From Bacteroidales bacterium (lineage in GTDB: Bacteria; Bacteroidota; Bacteroidia; Bacteroidales; Bacteroidaceae), in the NCBI GenBank assembly GCA_004557035.1, contig SFFB01000001.1:39150-103149 (forward strand): a DNA stretch of 64,000 nt. The letters are read 5' to 3'. Within the stretch, counting starts at the first letter, position 1. Each line of letters begins with the position of its first letter. Under the pieces are notes generated by a model that did no database searches, had not been told where the DNA came from, and was given only the letters and a program-made list of their open reading frames with translations. The position numbers were made by a program, and so were the translations under genes. Positions 51,615 to 60,568 of this stretch are shown here, piece by piece.

Positions 51615-52733
51615 TTATTCGCCTTCGGCCGGATTATCGTCGACGGCAATGCCGGCCTGATAGGCCTTGGGGCTTTGCCCTTTGATTTTGAAGAAATAGC
51701 GGCTGAACGACGAGACTGAGTTGAAACCACTGCGTTCGGCCAGTTCGATGAGTGTATTGCGGCGACGAGGCTCAGCGGCGATAAGCCGACAGGCCTCTTC
51801 CACACGGTATTCGTTGATGTAGTCGTAAAACGATGTGCCTTTGCGCAGATGGATGATTTCAGAAAGATAGGTGCGGTTGGTGCCGATGACATTGGCGAGG
51901 TCGCTGATGGTGATGCGCGACTGCAGAAAAAGTTTCTGCTCCTTCATGCAGGCTTCGAGTTTGAGCCAAATTTCTTCATAGACATCCGATTGTTGCCGGT
52001 CGGCGGTGGCAGCGGCGGTCTCGTCGGCCTTTTCCGGCAAGGCCGTGGCCGCTTCGTCCAGTTCGGTGGAATTTTGCTCCACCACTGCAAGCACCTGGTG
52101 GCGACGTGAATAGCCGAAGAGCATCGACCATAGCACCATAAAGCAGAAGTTAAAGGCCGCCTCGCTCAGCCAGCCCGTGCCAAAGGCGGCGAAGTAGACC
52201 AGATACAGGCAAAAATAGGCTGCGGCGGCATAGACCACCCAGCGCACGTTGAGATGCTCGTCGTAAGAATAATTGTCGGCCAAATAGCGCTGATAGCGCA
52301 CGGCATAGACGACCACCAGCCTTATCGTGAGCAAAGCCAAGATGAAAGCGGCCATATAAGCCACAAGCATGACATAGGGGGAGCACACAGCCAGATAAAC
52401 GGGAATGAAGACGGCTTGGCACGACGTCGTGACTATCAACTTGCGCCAAGTGACCCAACCGGGCCGCGCCACCTCGGTGAAGAAGGCACCTGCAATGGGG
52501 ATGCAGAGCAAATCGGCAAGGCTGAAGAGGTTCTCCATCTCAGGGCTTTGGAGAGCCGGACTGAACAGGAGCACATCCTTGAAAAATAAAATAGTGAGGG
52601 CGGCCGTAACGACAAAAAGCCACGACATCATCCGGTTGCGGCGGCGCAAGGGATACAGATTGACCATCCAGGTGATGAAAAACACCGTGATGGCTCCGCG
52701 CATATAATAGGCTAATGACTCGGAAACTTCCAT
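51615..52733 (-). CDS. membrane-bound AraC-family regulator
   Basis: From the ATG at 52733 the 372-residue protein has about six membrane helices in its first 215 residues, a linker, and an AraC-type double HTH at the C-terminus (about 270-360: ITISDLANVIGTNRTYLSEI, then SGFNSVSSFSRYFFKIKGQ). The promoter box at 52808-52815 on this strand supports this start and excludes a longer frame from 52871. The membrane part may sense a signal and control the adjoining sulfatase gene; this is inferred from their order. Confidence 0.88.
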   Translation of the reverse strand: MEVSESLAYYMRGAITVFFITWMVNLYPLRRRNRMMSWLFVVTAALTILFFKDVLLFSPALQSPEMENLFSLADLLCIPIAGAFFTEVARPGWVTWRKLIVTTSCQAVFIPVYLAVCSPYVMLVAYMAAFILALLTIRLVVVYAVRYQRYLADNYSYDEHLNVRWVVYAAAAYFCLYLVYFAAFGTGWLSEAAFNFCFMVLWSMLFGYSRRHQVLAVVEQNSTELDEAATALPEKADETAAATADRQQSDVYEEIWLKLEACMKEQKLFLQSRITISDLANVIGTNRTYLSEIIHLRKGTSFYDYINEYRVEEACRLIAAEPRRRNTLIELAERSGFNSVSSFSRYFFKIKGQSPKAYQAGIAVDDNPAEGE

Positions 52734-52807
52734 AAGTTTCAAACAAAACGTAAGAATTGACAGGTTAGGCGGGAGATAGGGATGCAAACGCCACAATCCC
52801 TCCAAGG

Positions 52808-52815
52808 CAAAGTTA
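52808..52815 (-). promoter_or_regulatory. -7 box of the AraC regulator gene
   Basis: The minus strand reads TAACTTTG about 75 nt before the ATG at 52733. It decides the start codon. Confidence 0.55.
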
Positions 52816-52960
52816 GTTTTTTTATGACTACGCCGAAATGCCCAAATACAAAAATCGTCTCTTTCGACCACAAGACAGGCATTTTTCGCACGCCGACAAC
52901 GTCAAACAAACAAAAATCAGTCAATAACACAAATCATTGTATTTTCTGTGTTAATGACGT

Positions 52961-53275
52961 TTTGGCTATGGAAGGCGTAGTGTAATTTTGGGACATTTTC
53001 CACACTGCAGAGCCGCGACCAACGGATGATTACCGCACTGAACTCTGCAGCATCAGGTCTTTTCTATTTGCTACGCCCGACGAAGTGAGCACCGTGCACG
53101 ACGCCATCCCACAGAACCTATAGAATGCAATTATTACCCTAATGGCTCAGTCAGAACGACTTCAACCGCACCACCCGGCTCAACTTCAAGGGCGTAGCCT
53201 TTATGGAACAAAGAAGAGGCCATTCAGACCACCGGACAAGGAAGACACGACCACGACAAACCGACAAAAAAGGCC
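52961..53275 (+). other. gene-free gap with an orphan promoter, inverted repeat and possible coding relics
   Basis: TTTG (52961-52964), 18 nt, TAATTTTG (52983-52990) looks like a promoter. It is followed by CTGCAGAG (53005-53012) and CTCTGCAG (53043-53050). Farther on, short stretches translate naturally in shifting frames, for example NDFNRTTRLNFKGVAF around 53155-53205, but no intact ORF exists. It may be a small RNA or a decayed gene. Confidence 0.35.
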
Positions 53276-53314
53276 AACAAATTTTCACGCAAAACAAAAA
53301 AAGCGGGCAAAACG

Positions 53315-53346
53315 CTTGGTCGTTATTGGGGGTTATCCTAACTTTG
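53315..53346 (+). promoter_or_regulatory. promoter of the ferredoxin gene
   Basis: CTTG at 53315-53318, 20 nt, TAACTTTG at 53339-53346. The 5' UTR would be about 75 nt. Confidence 0.7.
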
Positions 53347-53428
53347 CCTAAACTCAGGGCGCCAAAAGGCCCAGAGTCACGACAAAGACATTTCATTTTT
53401 AATCACAAACTTCAAAACATCTCACACA

Positions 53429-53599
53429 ATGGCTTACGTAATTAGCGACGACTGCATCGCCTGCGGCACCTGCATCGGTGAATGCCCCAGTGGCGCCATC
53501 TCTGAAGGCGAAAAGTATTCAATCGACCCCTCTGTATGCGTAGACTGCGGCACTTGCGCCGACGTCTGCCCCTCCGGCGCCATCGCTCCGGGCGAATAA
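53429..53599 (+). CDS. 2[4Fe-4S] ferredoxin
   Basis: The 56-residue protein has two complete cluster motifs: CIACGTCIGECPSGAI and CVDCGTCADVCPSGAI (CxxCxxCxxxCP each). It is a small cytoplasmic low-potential electron carrier of the clostridial type, usual in anaerobes. It has its own promoter and terminator, so it is likely a monocistronic and well-expressed gene. Confidence 0.97.
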   Translation: MAYVISDDCIACGTCIGECPSGAISEGEKYSIDPSVCVDCGTCADVCPSGAIAPGE

Positions 53600-53624
53600 G
53601 CAGAACGTTTTTTCAAACACTTAT

Positions 53625-53660
53625 AGCGGCTGTCTCCTGACTCGGGAGATAGCCGCTTTT
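53625..53660 (+). terminator. terminator of the ferredoxin gene
   Basis: AGCGGCTGTCTCC and GGGAGATAGCCGCT arms with TTTT after them. Confidence 0.9.
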
Positions 53661-53728
53661 GGTTGCGCTTACACCCAAGAGCCATTCATCAGTCTTGGAA
53701 AATATTCGCCGCTTCAGAGTTTTTTGCG

Positions 53729-53736
53729 TAATTTTG
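53729..53736 (+). promoter_or_regulatory. -7 box of rlmN
   Basis: TAATTTTG at 53729-53736. It overlaps the region of an in-frame ATG at 53724, which is therefore excluded as start. Confidence 0.6.
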
Positions 53737-53753
53737 CAGCCAAAACACCGCCC

Positions 53754-54848
53754 ATGAACGCAACGGAGCAATCATCCCACAACAAACAGCGCCTGCTCGG
53801 CCTCAACACGGCCGAACTCAAGGCCGTGGCGACAAGACTCGGACTGCCCGCCTTCACAGGCAAACAGATGGCCGACTGGCTCTATCGCAAACACGCCACA
53901 AGCATCGACCAAATGACCAACCTCTCCAAGGCAGCCCGTGCACGACTGGCCGAGACCTATGAGGTGGGCGCCATGCCGCCCATAGACGAGATGAGAAGCC
54001 AAGACGGCACGGTGAAATACCTCTTCCCCACCGCCGACGGCCATTTCGTGGAGACGGTCTATATCCCCGATGCCGACAGGGCTACGCTCTGCGTGTCGTG
54101 TCAGGTGGGTTGCAAGATGCGATGCGCCTTCTGCATGACAGGCCGACAGGGCTTCGTGGCCTCACTCACGGCAGCCGACATTCTCAACCAGATTTATTCG
54201 CTGCCCGAGCGCGACACGCTGACCAACATCGTGTTTATGGGACAGGGTGAGCCTATGGACAACCTCGAGGCCGTGCTTCGCGCCACCGAGCGGTTGACGG
54301 CCGACGACGGCTACGGCTGGAGTCCGAAGCGCATCACGGTGTCGAGTGTGGGTCTGGCCAAGGGTCTGCCCCGCTTCATCACAGAGAGCGCCTGCCATCT
54401 GGCCATCAGCCTGCACCATCCCCTACCGGCCGAAAGGGCCCGACTGATGCCGGCCGAACGGGCCTGGAGCATCACCGACGTGGTCGCCCTGTTGGCCACA
54501 CAAGACTGTTGGCGCAAACATCCGCGCAACCCGCAGACGCCCAAGCAACGCCGACTCTCGTTTGAATATATCCTCTTCGACGGCGTGAACGACACCATCC
54601 GCCACGCCGACGCCTTGCTCAGCCTGCTGGGCGAACTGGACTGCCGCATCAACCTCATTCGCTTCCACGACATCCCCGATTCGCCACTCCACGGCGTTGA
54701 CGACAAACGCATGGAACGATTCAGAGATTATCTCACCGCCCACGGCCTCTTCACAACCATAAGAGCCTCAAGAGGACAAGACATCTTCGCAGCCTGCGGA
54801 CTGCTCTCGACGGCCCGACAAGAAAGCCAAAAGACGGGCCAACAATAA
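53754..54848 (+). CDS. rlmN: 23S rRNA (adenine2503-C2)-methyltransferase
   Basis: The 364-residue radical-SAM protein has the cluster motif CKMRCAFC (C120, C124, C127), GQGEPMDNLEAVLRA, ISLHHPLPAERARLMP, and the C-terminal RASRGQDIFAACG with the methyl-carrying Cys. It methylates A2503 of 23S rRNA and A37 of some tRNAs. It starts a run of same-strand genes (pdxA and the lipid set follow). Confidence 0.95.
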   Translation: MNATEQSSHNKQRLLGLNTAELKAVATRLGLPAFTGKQMADWLYRKHATSIDQMTNLSKAARARLAETYEVGAMPPIDEMRSQDGTVKYLFPTADGHFVETVYIPDADRATLCVSCQVGCKMRCAFCMTGRQGFVASLTAADILNQIYSLPERDTLTNIVFMGQGEPMDNLEAVLRATERLTADDGYGWSPKRITVSSVGLAKGLPRFITESACHLAISLHHPLPAERARLMPAERAWSITDVVALLATQDCWRKHPRNPQTPKQRRLSFEYILFDGVNDTIRHADALLSLLGELDCRINLIRFHDIPDSPLHGVDDKRMERFRDYLTAHGLFTTIRASRGQDIFAACGLLSTARQESQKTGQQ

Positions 54849-54892
54849 CACGCATCTTACACACGCATTCCCTTCATCCAAACCTATATATC

Positions 54893-56038
54893 ATGGAACA
54901 AAACAATACGGTGCAAACTGAACACAGCCACGCACCCAAAACGCTCATAAAAATCGGTATCACGCAAGGCGACCCCAACGGCGTAGGCCTCGAACTCATC
55001 CTGAAAGCCTTTAGCGACCCGACGATGTTCGACCTCTGCCTGCCGGTGGTCTTCGGAAGTGCGAAGATTGCGGCCTATCACCGCAAGGCGCTCGGACTGG
55101 AAACCAACTTCCACATCGTCAACTCGGCCGAAGAGGCCCAACGCGACCACCTCAATCTGGTGAACTGCTACGACAAAGACTTTACCACCAACTTCGGCCA
55201 CAGCGACCCCGAAGCCGGCCACGTAGCCTACGTGGCACTCGAAGCCGCCACCGAAGCCCTCAAAAACGGCTCCATCGACGCCCTCGTCACGGCCCCCATC
55301 TGCAAAGCCGCCATACAGAGCGCCGATTTCCGTTTCGCAGGACACACAGAGTATCTCTGCGACCGTCTGGGCAACGGCGGACAACCGCTGATGATTTTGG
55401 CCAACAGCATGATGCGCGTGGCATTGGCCACCACCCATCTCTCGCTCGCCGAGGTGGCGGGGACGTTGACACCGGCTCTGATTGAAGAGAAAATCACCTT
55501 GCTGGGCGAAAGCCTGCGCCACGACTTCCTCGTGCCGGCACCGCGCATCGCCGTGCTGGGACTCAACCCGCACAACGGCGACGACGGCACCATGGGCGAA
55601 GAAGAGAAGACCATCATCGCTCCGGCCATTGCCGCTGCCACAGCCAAAGGCATACGCGCCTTCGGGCCTTATCCTGCCGACGGTTTCTTTGGCTCTGGCG
55701 CCTACACCAAGTTCGACGCCATCCTCGCCATGTATCATGACCAGGGCCTCACGCCGCTCAAGACGCTCTCTATGGACGACGGCATCAACTTCACCGCCGG
55801 TTTGCCCTTCGTGCGCACCTCACCCGACCACGGCACGGCCTTCGACATTGCCGGACAAGGCATCGCCTCAGAGGGCTCTTTCAGAGCAGCGGTCTATGCC
55901 GCCATCGACCTCTTCCGCAACCGAATTGCCGACCGCGAGGCCTATAAAAACCCCTTGCCCAAACTCTATCACGAGCGCCGCGAAGACAGCGGCCGTGGAC
56001 GCTTTGCTCCCCAGACACAGCCCCAAGGCGGCGAATAA
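54893..56038 (+). CDS. pdxA: 4-hydroxythreonine-4-phosphate dehydrogenase
   Basis: The 381-residue protein has KIGITQGDPNGVGLELILKA, VTAPICKAAI, FAGHTEYL, GLNPHNGDDGTMG, and AMYHDQGLTPLKTL, the PdxA motifs including the metal-binding histidines. It acts in the DXP-dependent pathway to pyridoxal phosphate. It is 44 nt after rlmN and 56 nt before the nucleotidyltransferase gene. Confidence 0.95.
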   Translation: MEQNNTVQTEHSHAPKTLIKIGITQGDPNGVGLELILKAFSDPTMFDLCLPVVFGSAKIAAYHRKALGLETNFHIVNSAEEAQRDHLNLVNCYDKDFTTNFGHSDPEAGHVAYVALEAATEALKNGSIDALVTAPICKAAIQSADFRFAGHTEYLCDRLGNGGQPLMILANSMMRVALATTHLSLAEVAGTLTPALIEEKITLLGESLRHDFLVPAPRIAVLGLNPHNGDDGTMGEEEKTIIAPAIAAATAKGIRAFGPYPADGFFGSGAYTKFDAILAMYHDQGLTPLKTLSMDDGINFTAGLPFVRTSPDHGTAFDIAGQGIASEGSFRAAVYAAIDLFRNRIADREAYKNPLPKLYHERREDSGRGRFAPQTQPQGGE

Positions 56039-56094
56039 ACCACACACCAGACTCCACCATGCCGCACCGCGGCCCACTTTTTTCCATCCACCAT

Positions 56095-56802
56095 ATGAAA
56101 TTTGCCATCATCGCCGCCGGCGAAGGCTCACGCCTGGCCCAAGAGGGCATCAACGCGCCCAAACCGCTGGTACGCCTCGGCGGCGAAGCCATGATAGACC
56201 GCCTCATCCGCATCTTCAACGAAAACGGGGCTGAAGAAATCTGCATCATCGTCAACCGCCTGCATCCTGAGACCGAAGCCCACGTCAGGGCGCTCATGCA
56301 GCGCGGCGAAGGCGCTCCCATACGGCTGACGGTGAAGACCACGCCGAGTTCGATGCACAGTTTCTATGAACTGAGCCGCGACCTTGGCGACGCGCCTTTC
56401 TGTCTCACTACCGTCGACACGATATTCAGGGAAGACGAGTTCCGCCACTATATCGATGCCTTCAAAGCCTCTGAGGCCGACGGCCTGATGGCGGTGACGG
56501 ACTTCGTCGACGACGAGAAGCCCCTCTATGTGGCCACCGACGACGCGCTGGGCATCACGGCCTTTCTCGACCAACCGGCCGAGGGCGTGCGCTATGTATC
56601 GGGCGGCATTTACGCCTTAAGACCGGCCTGTCTCAAAACCTTGCAGCGCTGTATGGCCGAGGGACAGAGCCGTATGCGCAACTTCCAGCGCGGCCTCGTA
56701 GACGACGGCCGGCGACTGAAAGCCTGGCCGATGAAAAAAATCATGGACGTGGACCACGCCGAAGACATTGTCAAGGCCGAACAATTCTTGAGCGAAGCAT
56801 GA
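56095..56802 (+). CDS. nucleotidyltransferase (NDP-sugar/CDP-alcohol precursor type)
   Basis: The 235-residue protein starts MKFAIIAAGEGSRLAQEG, the nucleotide-binding signature of sugar-phosphate and polyol-phosphate nucleotidyltransferases, then PKPLVRLGGEAMIDRLI. It is short and lacks the hexapeptide-repeat domain of GlmU-type enzymes, as in LicC or inositol-phosphate cytidylyltransferases. With the CDP-alcohol transferase two genes downstream, it probably makes a CDP-activated head group. It overlaps the next gene by 4 nt. Confidence 0.85.
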   Translation: MKFAIIAAGEGSRLAQEGINAPKPLVRLGGEAMIDRLIRIFNENGAEEICIIVNRLHPETEAHVRALMQRGEGAPIRLTVKTTPSSMHSFYELSRDLGDAPFCLTTVDTIFREDEFRHYIDAFKASEADGLMAVTDFVDDEKPLYVATDDALGITAFLDQPAEGVRYVSGGIYALRPACLKTLQRCMAEGQSRMRNFQRGLVDDGRRLKAWPMKKIMDVDHAEDIVKAEQFLSEA

Positions 56803-57629
56803 GAATAGTGGGAATAGGCCGGTCGCCGCGCTTTTCGCCCAACTCTGAGGCACGCGACGCCGCCATACTGCAAGCCGTGGCCGAGCGGCTGAGACATGAG
56901 GGTCACCAGGTGGCCACCGTCTGCGAAGACGACGCCTTGCCGACGGCCTTCGACGCCGCTTTCTGCATGGCACGCGACACGGCGACGCTCCGCCGTCTGG
57001 CCCAAATGGAGGCCGAAGGGCTGCCCATCATCAATTCGCCCCTTGCCCTGCTCACCGGCAGCCGCCGGCATCTCACGGAAAGTTTTGTAGCCGAAGGGTT
57101 GCCCGTCGTGGCCGGTGTCGGCATAGACGCCGTCAACGCCCGGCCCGACCAGGCCTATTGGCTCAAGCGCGGCGATGCCTGTGCGCAACAAGCTGCCGAC
57201 GTGCAGTTTGCCGCCACCGGCGACGAGGTGGCCGACAGACTGGCCCACTTCAAGGCTCGCGGCATCGACGACGTGCTCATCTTCCCCCACGTGGCCGGCG
57301 ACCTGGTGAAGTTTTATGGCGTCGAAGGCACAGCCTTTTTCCATCACTACTACCCCACGGCCGGTCTGTCGTTCAGCAAATTCGGACTGGAGAGTCATAA
57401 CGGCGCGCCAACGGGTTACGCTTTTGATGCCGCCCGACTCAAAGCCGTGGCCGACGAGGCGGCGCGTCTGAGCGGCCTGACCGTATATGGCGGCGACTGC
57501 ATCATCGACAGCGACGGCCGGGCCTGGATCATCGATTTCAACGACTGGCCCAGTTTTTCCCGTTGCTGTGCCGAGGCCGCCGAAGCCATAGCCCAACGCA
57601 TTTTGGGCGAGACTCAGTCAAACGATTGA
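56799..57629 (+). CDS. ATP-grasp-like protein of unknown function
   Basis: The 276-residue protein resembles the ATP-grasp fold: an N-terminal alpha/beta part (RIVGIGRSPRFSPNSEARDA), a central substrate/ATP region, and a C-terminal segment YGGDCIIDSDGRAWIIDFND that matches the metal-binding Asp/Glu-Asn strand of RimK-like ligases. It is likely to phosphorylate or ligate a small molecule. It overlaps both neighbours closely (4 nt before, 7 nt after), so it should work in the same pathway. Confidence 0.7.
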   Translation: MRIVGIGRSPRFSPNSEARDAAILQAVAERLRHEGHQVATVCEDDALPTAFDAAFCMARDTATLRRLAQMEAEGLPIINSPLALLTGSRRHLTESFVAEGLPVVAGVGIDAVNARPDQAYWLKRGDACAQQAADVQFAATGDEVADRLAHFKARGIDDVLIFPHVAGDLVKFYGVEGTAFFHHYYPTAGLSFSKFGLESHNGAPTGYAFDAARLKAVADEAARLSGLTVYGGDCIIDSDGRAWIIDFNDWPSFSRCCAEAAEAIAQRILGETQSND

Positions 57630-57636
57630 CAAGTCG

Positions 57637-58518
57637 ATGGACACCGAAGAGTGGCTCGACATTCACTTCACGCGCCCGCTGGGTCTCTTGTGGGCCAATT
57701 TCTTCAACGCCTTCGGCGTCCACCCCAACGTGGTGACCATCCTGTCCATCTTTTTGGGCCTTGCCGCCGGTGTCATGTTTTATTTTGAAGGCCTCACCTA
57801 CAGCCTCATCGGCATCGGCCTGCTCGTATGGGCCAACCTCTACGACAGTTGCGACGGCCAGCTGGCCCGCATGACCGGCAAGAAGACACGCTGGGGCAGA
57901 ATACTCGACGGCTTTGCCGGCGACGTGTGGTTTTTTGCCATCTACGCCGCCATCTGTCTCAGACTCATGCCCGTGTGGGGTATCTGGATATGGCTGCTCT
58001 GCGCCTTCGCAGGCTTCATCTGCCACGGCAAACAATGCCAACTGGCCGACTACTATCGCAACATCCACCTCTTTTTCCTTAAAGGCGAGAGCGGCAGCGA
58101 ACTCGACAACTCAGGCAAACTGACCCAAGAGTTTCAATCGCTTTCGTGGAAGAAAGACGGGGCCTGGAAGCTTTTCCTTTTTTTCTATCGCAATTACACC
58201 AAGTCGCAAGAGGCATTGACGCCGGCCTTCCAACGTTTCCACTCGGCCCTGAAACAACGCTTCCCCTCGGCCCTGCCTCAACAGTTGCGCGACGACTTTC
58301 GCGCCGGCAGCCTGCCCTTGATGAAATGGGCCAATATCCTCACCTTCAACACCCGGGCCATAGTGCTCTACATCGCCATCCTTGTGGGCGAGCCCTGGAT
58401 ATACCCCGTGTTTGAAATCACGGTAATGAACGTACTCTTTTTCTATATGCGCGCCAAGCATGAGCGGCTTTGCCGCGACCTGACGCAACGACTCGACACT
58501 TATGAAACCACTCTTTAG
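57637..58518 (+). CDS. CDP-alcohol phosphatidyltransferase-family membrane protein
   Basis: The 293-residue protein has about six membrane helices and the family motif starting D70-xx-D73-G74-xx-A77-R78 with G87 and D91. The fourth Asp, normally three residues after D91 (position 95), is a Gly, and an Asp occurs at 96 instead. It should join a CDP-linked alcohol to a second alcohol acceptor in the membrane. Its last 17 nt overlap the next gene. Confidence 0.87.
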   Translation: MDTEEWLDIHFTRPLGLLWANFFNAFGVHPNVVTILSIFLGLAAGVMFYFEGLTYSLIGIGLLVWANLYDSCDGQLARMTGKKTRWGRILDGFAGDVWFFAIYAAICLRLMPVWGIWIWLLCAFAGFICHGKQCQLADYYRNIHLFFLKGESGSELDNSGKLTQEFQSLSWKKDGAWKLFLFFYRNYTKSQEALTPAFQRFHSALKQRFPSALPQQLRDDFRAGSLPLMKWANILTFNTRAIVLYIAILVGEPWIYPVFEITVMNVLFFYMRAKHERLCRDLTQRLDTYETTL

Positions 58519-59539
58519 AAATCTTTTTTTGCTTTTCGGCATCGGCGCGATAGTGGTGATGCTCTGCACGTTTGACGTAGACTGGAACGCCCTGCGCAAC
58601 CGTCTGCCTCAGGCCATTGCCTATCTGCCCTTGGTGGTGGGTGTGTGGATCTTTGTCTATGCCTTCAACGCCGTGGCCTTTCAGCTCATCGTCAACAGTG
58701 GTCGGCACGACAAGCACCTGCGTTTCCGTCATGCCTACAAGCTCACGGTGTCGGGCTTTGCCTTCAGCTACACCACCCCCTTCGGCTTCGGCGGCGGTCC
58801 CTACCGCGTGATGGAATTGGCGGCCCACATCGGCACGACGCGGGCCATGTCGTCGGTGGTGCTCTATTCGATGATGCACATTCTCTCCCACATCTGCCTC
58901 TGGACGTCAGCGGCCGTGTTGTTCGTGGTGTTTTATTTTGATAAGATGGACGGCTTCTTGTGGGCTTGTGGCGGCGTCTTCGTGGCCGTGCTCGCTTTTG
59001 CACTCTATTTCTTTTATAAGGGCTATAAAAACGGGCTTATTGTCAAACTCTACAAAATCTTGCTCTACATCCCGTTTGTCAAAGGCTATGCCCGCAAATT
59101 CTACGACAAGAACATGGAGAGTATGGCCCAAATCGACGAAAACATAGCCTATCTCCACACCCAGCCGCGCGCCTTCTATGGTTCGTTGCTCATGGAATAT
59201 CTGGGCCGCGTGGTCAACTCTTTTGAATTTTATTTCATCCTCATGGCCTTCGGCACACCCGTGTCGTTTGTAGACGCCGTGCTCATTCTGGCCTTCTCGT
59301 CGCTGCTGGGCAATCTGTTATTTTTCTTCCCGATGCAGATGGGTGCCCGCGAGGGCGGTCTGGCCATCATCATCAAAGTGTTGGGCTATCGCGACGGCCT
59401 CGGACTGGGCGTTTTCACCGGCTTCTTCACACGCATCAGGGAACTCATCTGGATTTTCATAGGCGTGGCGCTGGTGAAGGTGGGCAACAAAAATTTGGTG
59501 CACGACCGCAAGCCGCCTGTGTCGCATACCGGCGAGTGA
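58502..59539 (+). CDS. flippase-like (UPF0104/LPG-synthase-type) membrane protein
   Basis: The 345-residue protein has about eight membrane helices and conserved segments SYTTPFGFGGGPYRVMELA, SVVLYSMMHILSH, and MQMGAREGGLAIIIK, as in the lysylphosphatidylglycerol synthetase TM/UPF0104 family of putative lipid flippases. It lacks the aminoacyl-transfer domain. Overlapping the CDP-alcohol transferase gene, it may flip the lipid made by that enzyme. Confidence 0.87.
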   Translation: MKPLFRNLFLLFGIGAIVVMLCTFDVDWNALRNRLPQAIAYLPLVVGVWIFVYAFNAVAFQLIVNSGRHDKHLRFRHAYKLTVSGFAFSYTTPFGFGGGPYRVMELAAHIGTTRAMSSVVLYSMMHILSHICLWTSAAVLFVVFYFDKMDGFLWACGGVFVAVLAFALYFFYKGYKNGLIVKLYKILLYIPFVKGYARKFYDKNMESMAQIDENIAYLHTQPRAFYGSLLMEYLGRVVNSFEFYFILMAFGTPVSFVDAVLILAFSSLLGNLLFFFPMQMGAREGGLAIIIKVLGYRDGLGLGVFTGFFTRIRELIWIFIGVALVKVGNKNLVHDRKPPVSHTGE

Positions 59540-59542
59540 GCC

Positions 59543-60457
59543 TCAACGAAAGACCACATAGGGCCGGAGCCGCGCCACGTCGGCAGCGGTGAACAGGCCC
59601 GTGGTCTGCAATTCGTCCATGCTTTTCAGCGTCCCGTATTGCCGTCGATAGTCAAAGACGGCCTTCACCTGCTCATAAGACAAATAGGGATGGCGCACAA
59701 GCTGCGAGAAAGTGGCATGGTTGATGTCGAGCTGCCTCACCTGCGGCTGTCGGATAGGCTCAAACCACTCGGCGAGGCCTTCGGGCAGTCCCTCCACCTC
59801 AGCGAGTTGAGCCAGAGAGACAAAGCCGCCCAGGCTCTCGCGATAGCGGCAAATCTTGCGGGCATACCAGCTCCCTATGCCGGGAATTCGTTTGAGCAGG
59901 GTGGTGTCGGCGGTGGCGAGATTGACTTTTGTGCCTGCCGGCAACTTTTCCACCTTGACATAATCTCTCTGACGGTCGGTCCGAGGTGCCGCCTCGCCAC
60001 GACCGGTCCGGCTGACAGCCTCCCCGTCGAGCGGCGCAATGACGACGTAAGGCCTGAGCCGCTCAAACTCGGCCGCCGAGAGACCATAGAGTCTTGAAAA
60101 GTCATCGGCGCTGCGCCAACGACCGCCGGCGGCGCGATATTTCATCAGATTGCTGATCTGACGGTCGGACAAGCCCAAGCGGCGCAGGGTGGACGCGTCG
60201 GCAGTGTTGGGATTGAAGGCAAACAGTTCGCCTCGCGATGACGGCTCAGAAGAAGCCCACGACGGACCGGCGGCGGTGTCGGCAGCCATCTGCGACTCAA
60301 AATCGACCAGTGCCGACCGCTCGGCGTCGGACATAGCAGGCACCACATCGCGCTCGGCCGTCCCTTGCCACCACACCACGCAGAGCGCCGTAACCAACAA
60401 GATGACGACAACGGCACAGAGGCCGCGCATTTCTGACTTTGGGAAACGCCGTTTCAT
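59543..60457 (-). CDS. helix-hairpin-helix (ComEA-like) protein
   Basis: The 304-residue protein has an N-terminal membrane helix (about 12-32) and three HhH units of the ComEA type (FNPNTADASTLRRLGLSDRQ, VNLATADTTLLKRIPGIG, and LDINHATFSQLVRHPYLSYE). Such proteins bind DNA non-specifically, and ComEA binds it during uptake. Here the topology puts the HhH region outside the cytoplasm. A TATTTTTG box on the minus strand at 60478-60485 lies just upstream of the ATG. Confidence 0.88.
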   Translation of the reverse strand: MKRRFPKSEMRGLCAVVVILLVTALCVVWWQGTAERDVVPAMSDAERSALVDFESQMAADTAAGPSWASSEPSSRGELFAFNPNTADASTLRRLGLSDRQISNLMKYRAAGGRWRSADDFSRLYGLSAAEFERLRPYVVIAPLDGEAVSRTGRGEAAPRTDRQRDYVKVEKLPAGTKVNLATADTTLLKRIPGIGSWYARKICRYRESLGGFVSLAQLAEVEGLPEGLAEWFEPIRQPQVRQLDINHATFSQLVRHPYLSYEQVKAVFDYRRQYGTLKSMDELQTTGLFTAADVARLRPYVVFR

Positions 60458-60477
60458 AGATTGCTTCAGTTTGACTG

Positions 60478-60485
60478 CAAAAATA
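60478..60485 (-). promoter_or_regulatory. -7 box of the HhH gene
   Basis: The minus strand reads TATTTTTG 20 nt upstream of the ATG at 60457. Confidence 0.55.
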
Positions 60486-60568
60486 TAAACAATTCACTAA
60501 ACACAGACACCTTGAGGCCACGACTGCTGCCGGTCTCTCCTATCTCGACCATCCTTAATCCCCTCAAA

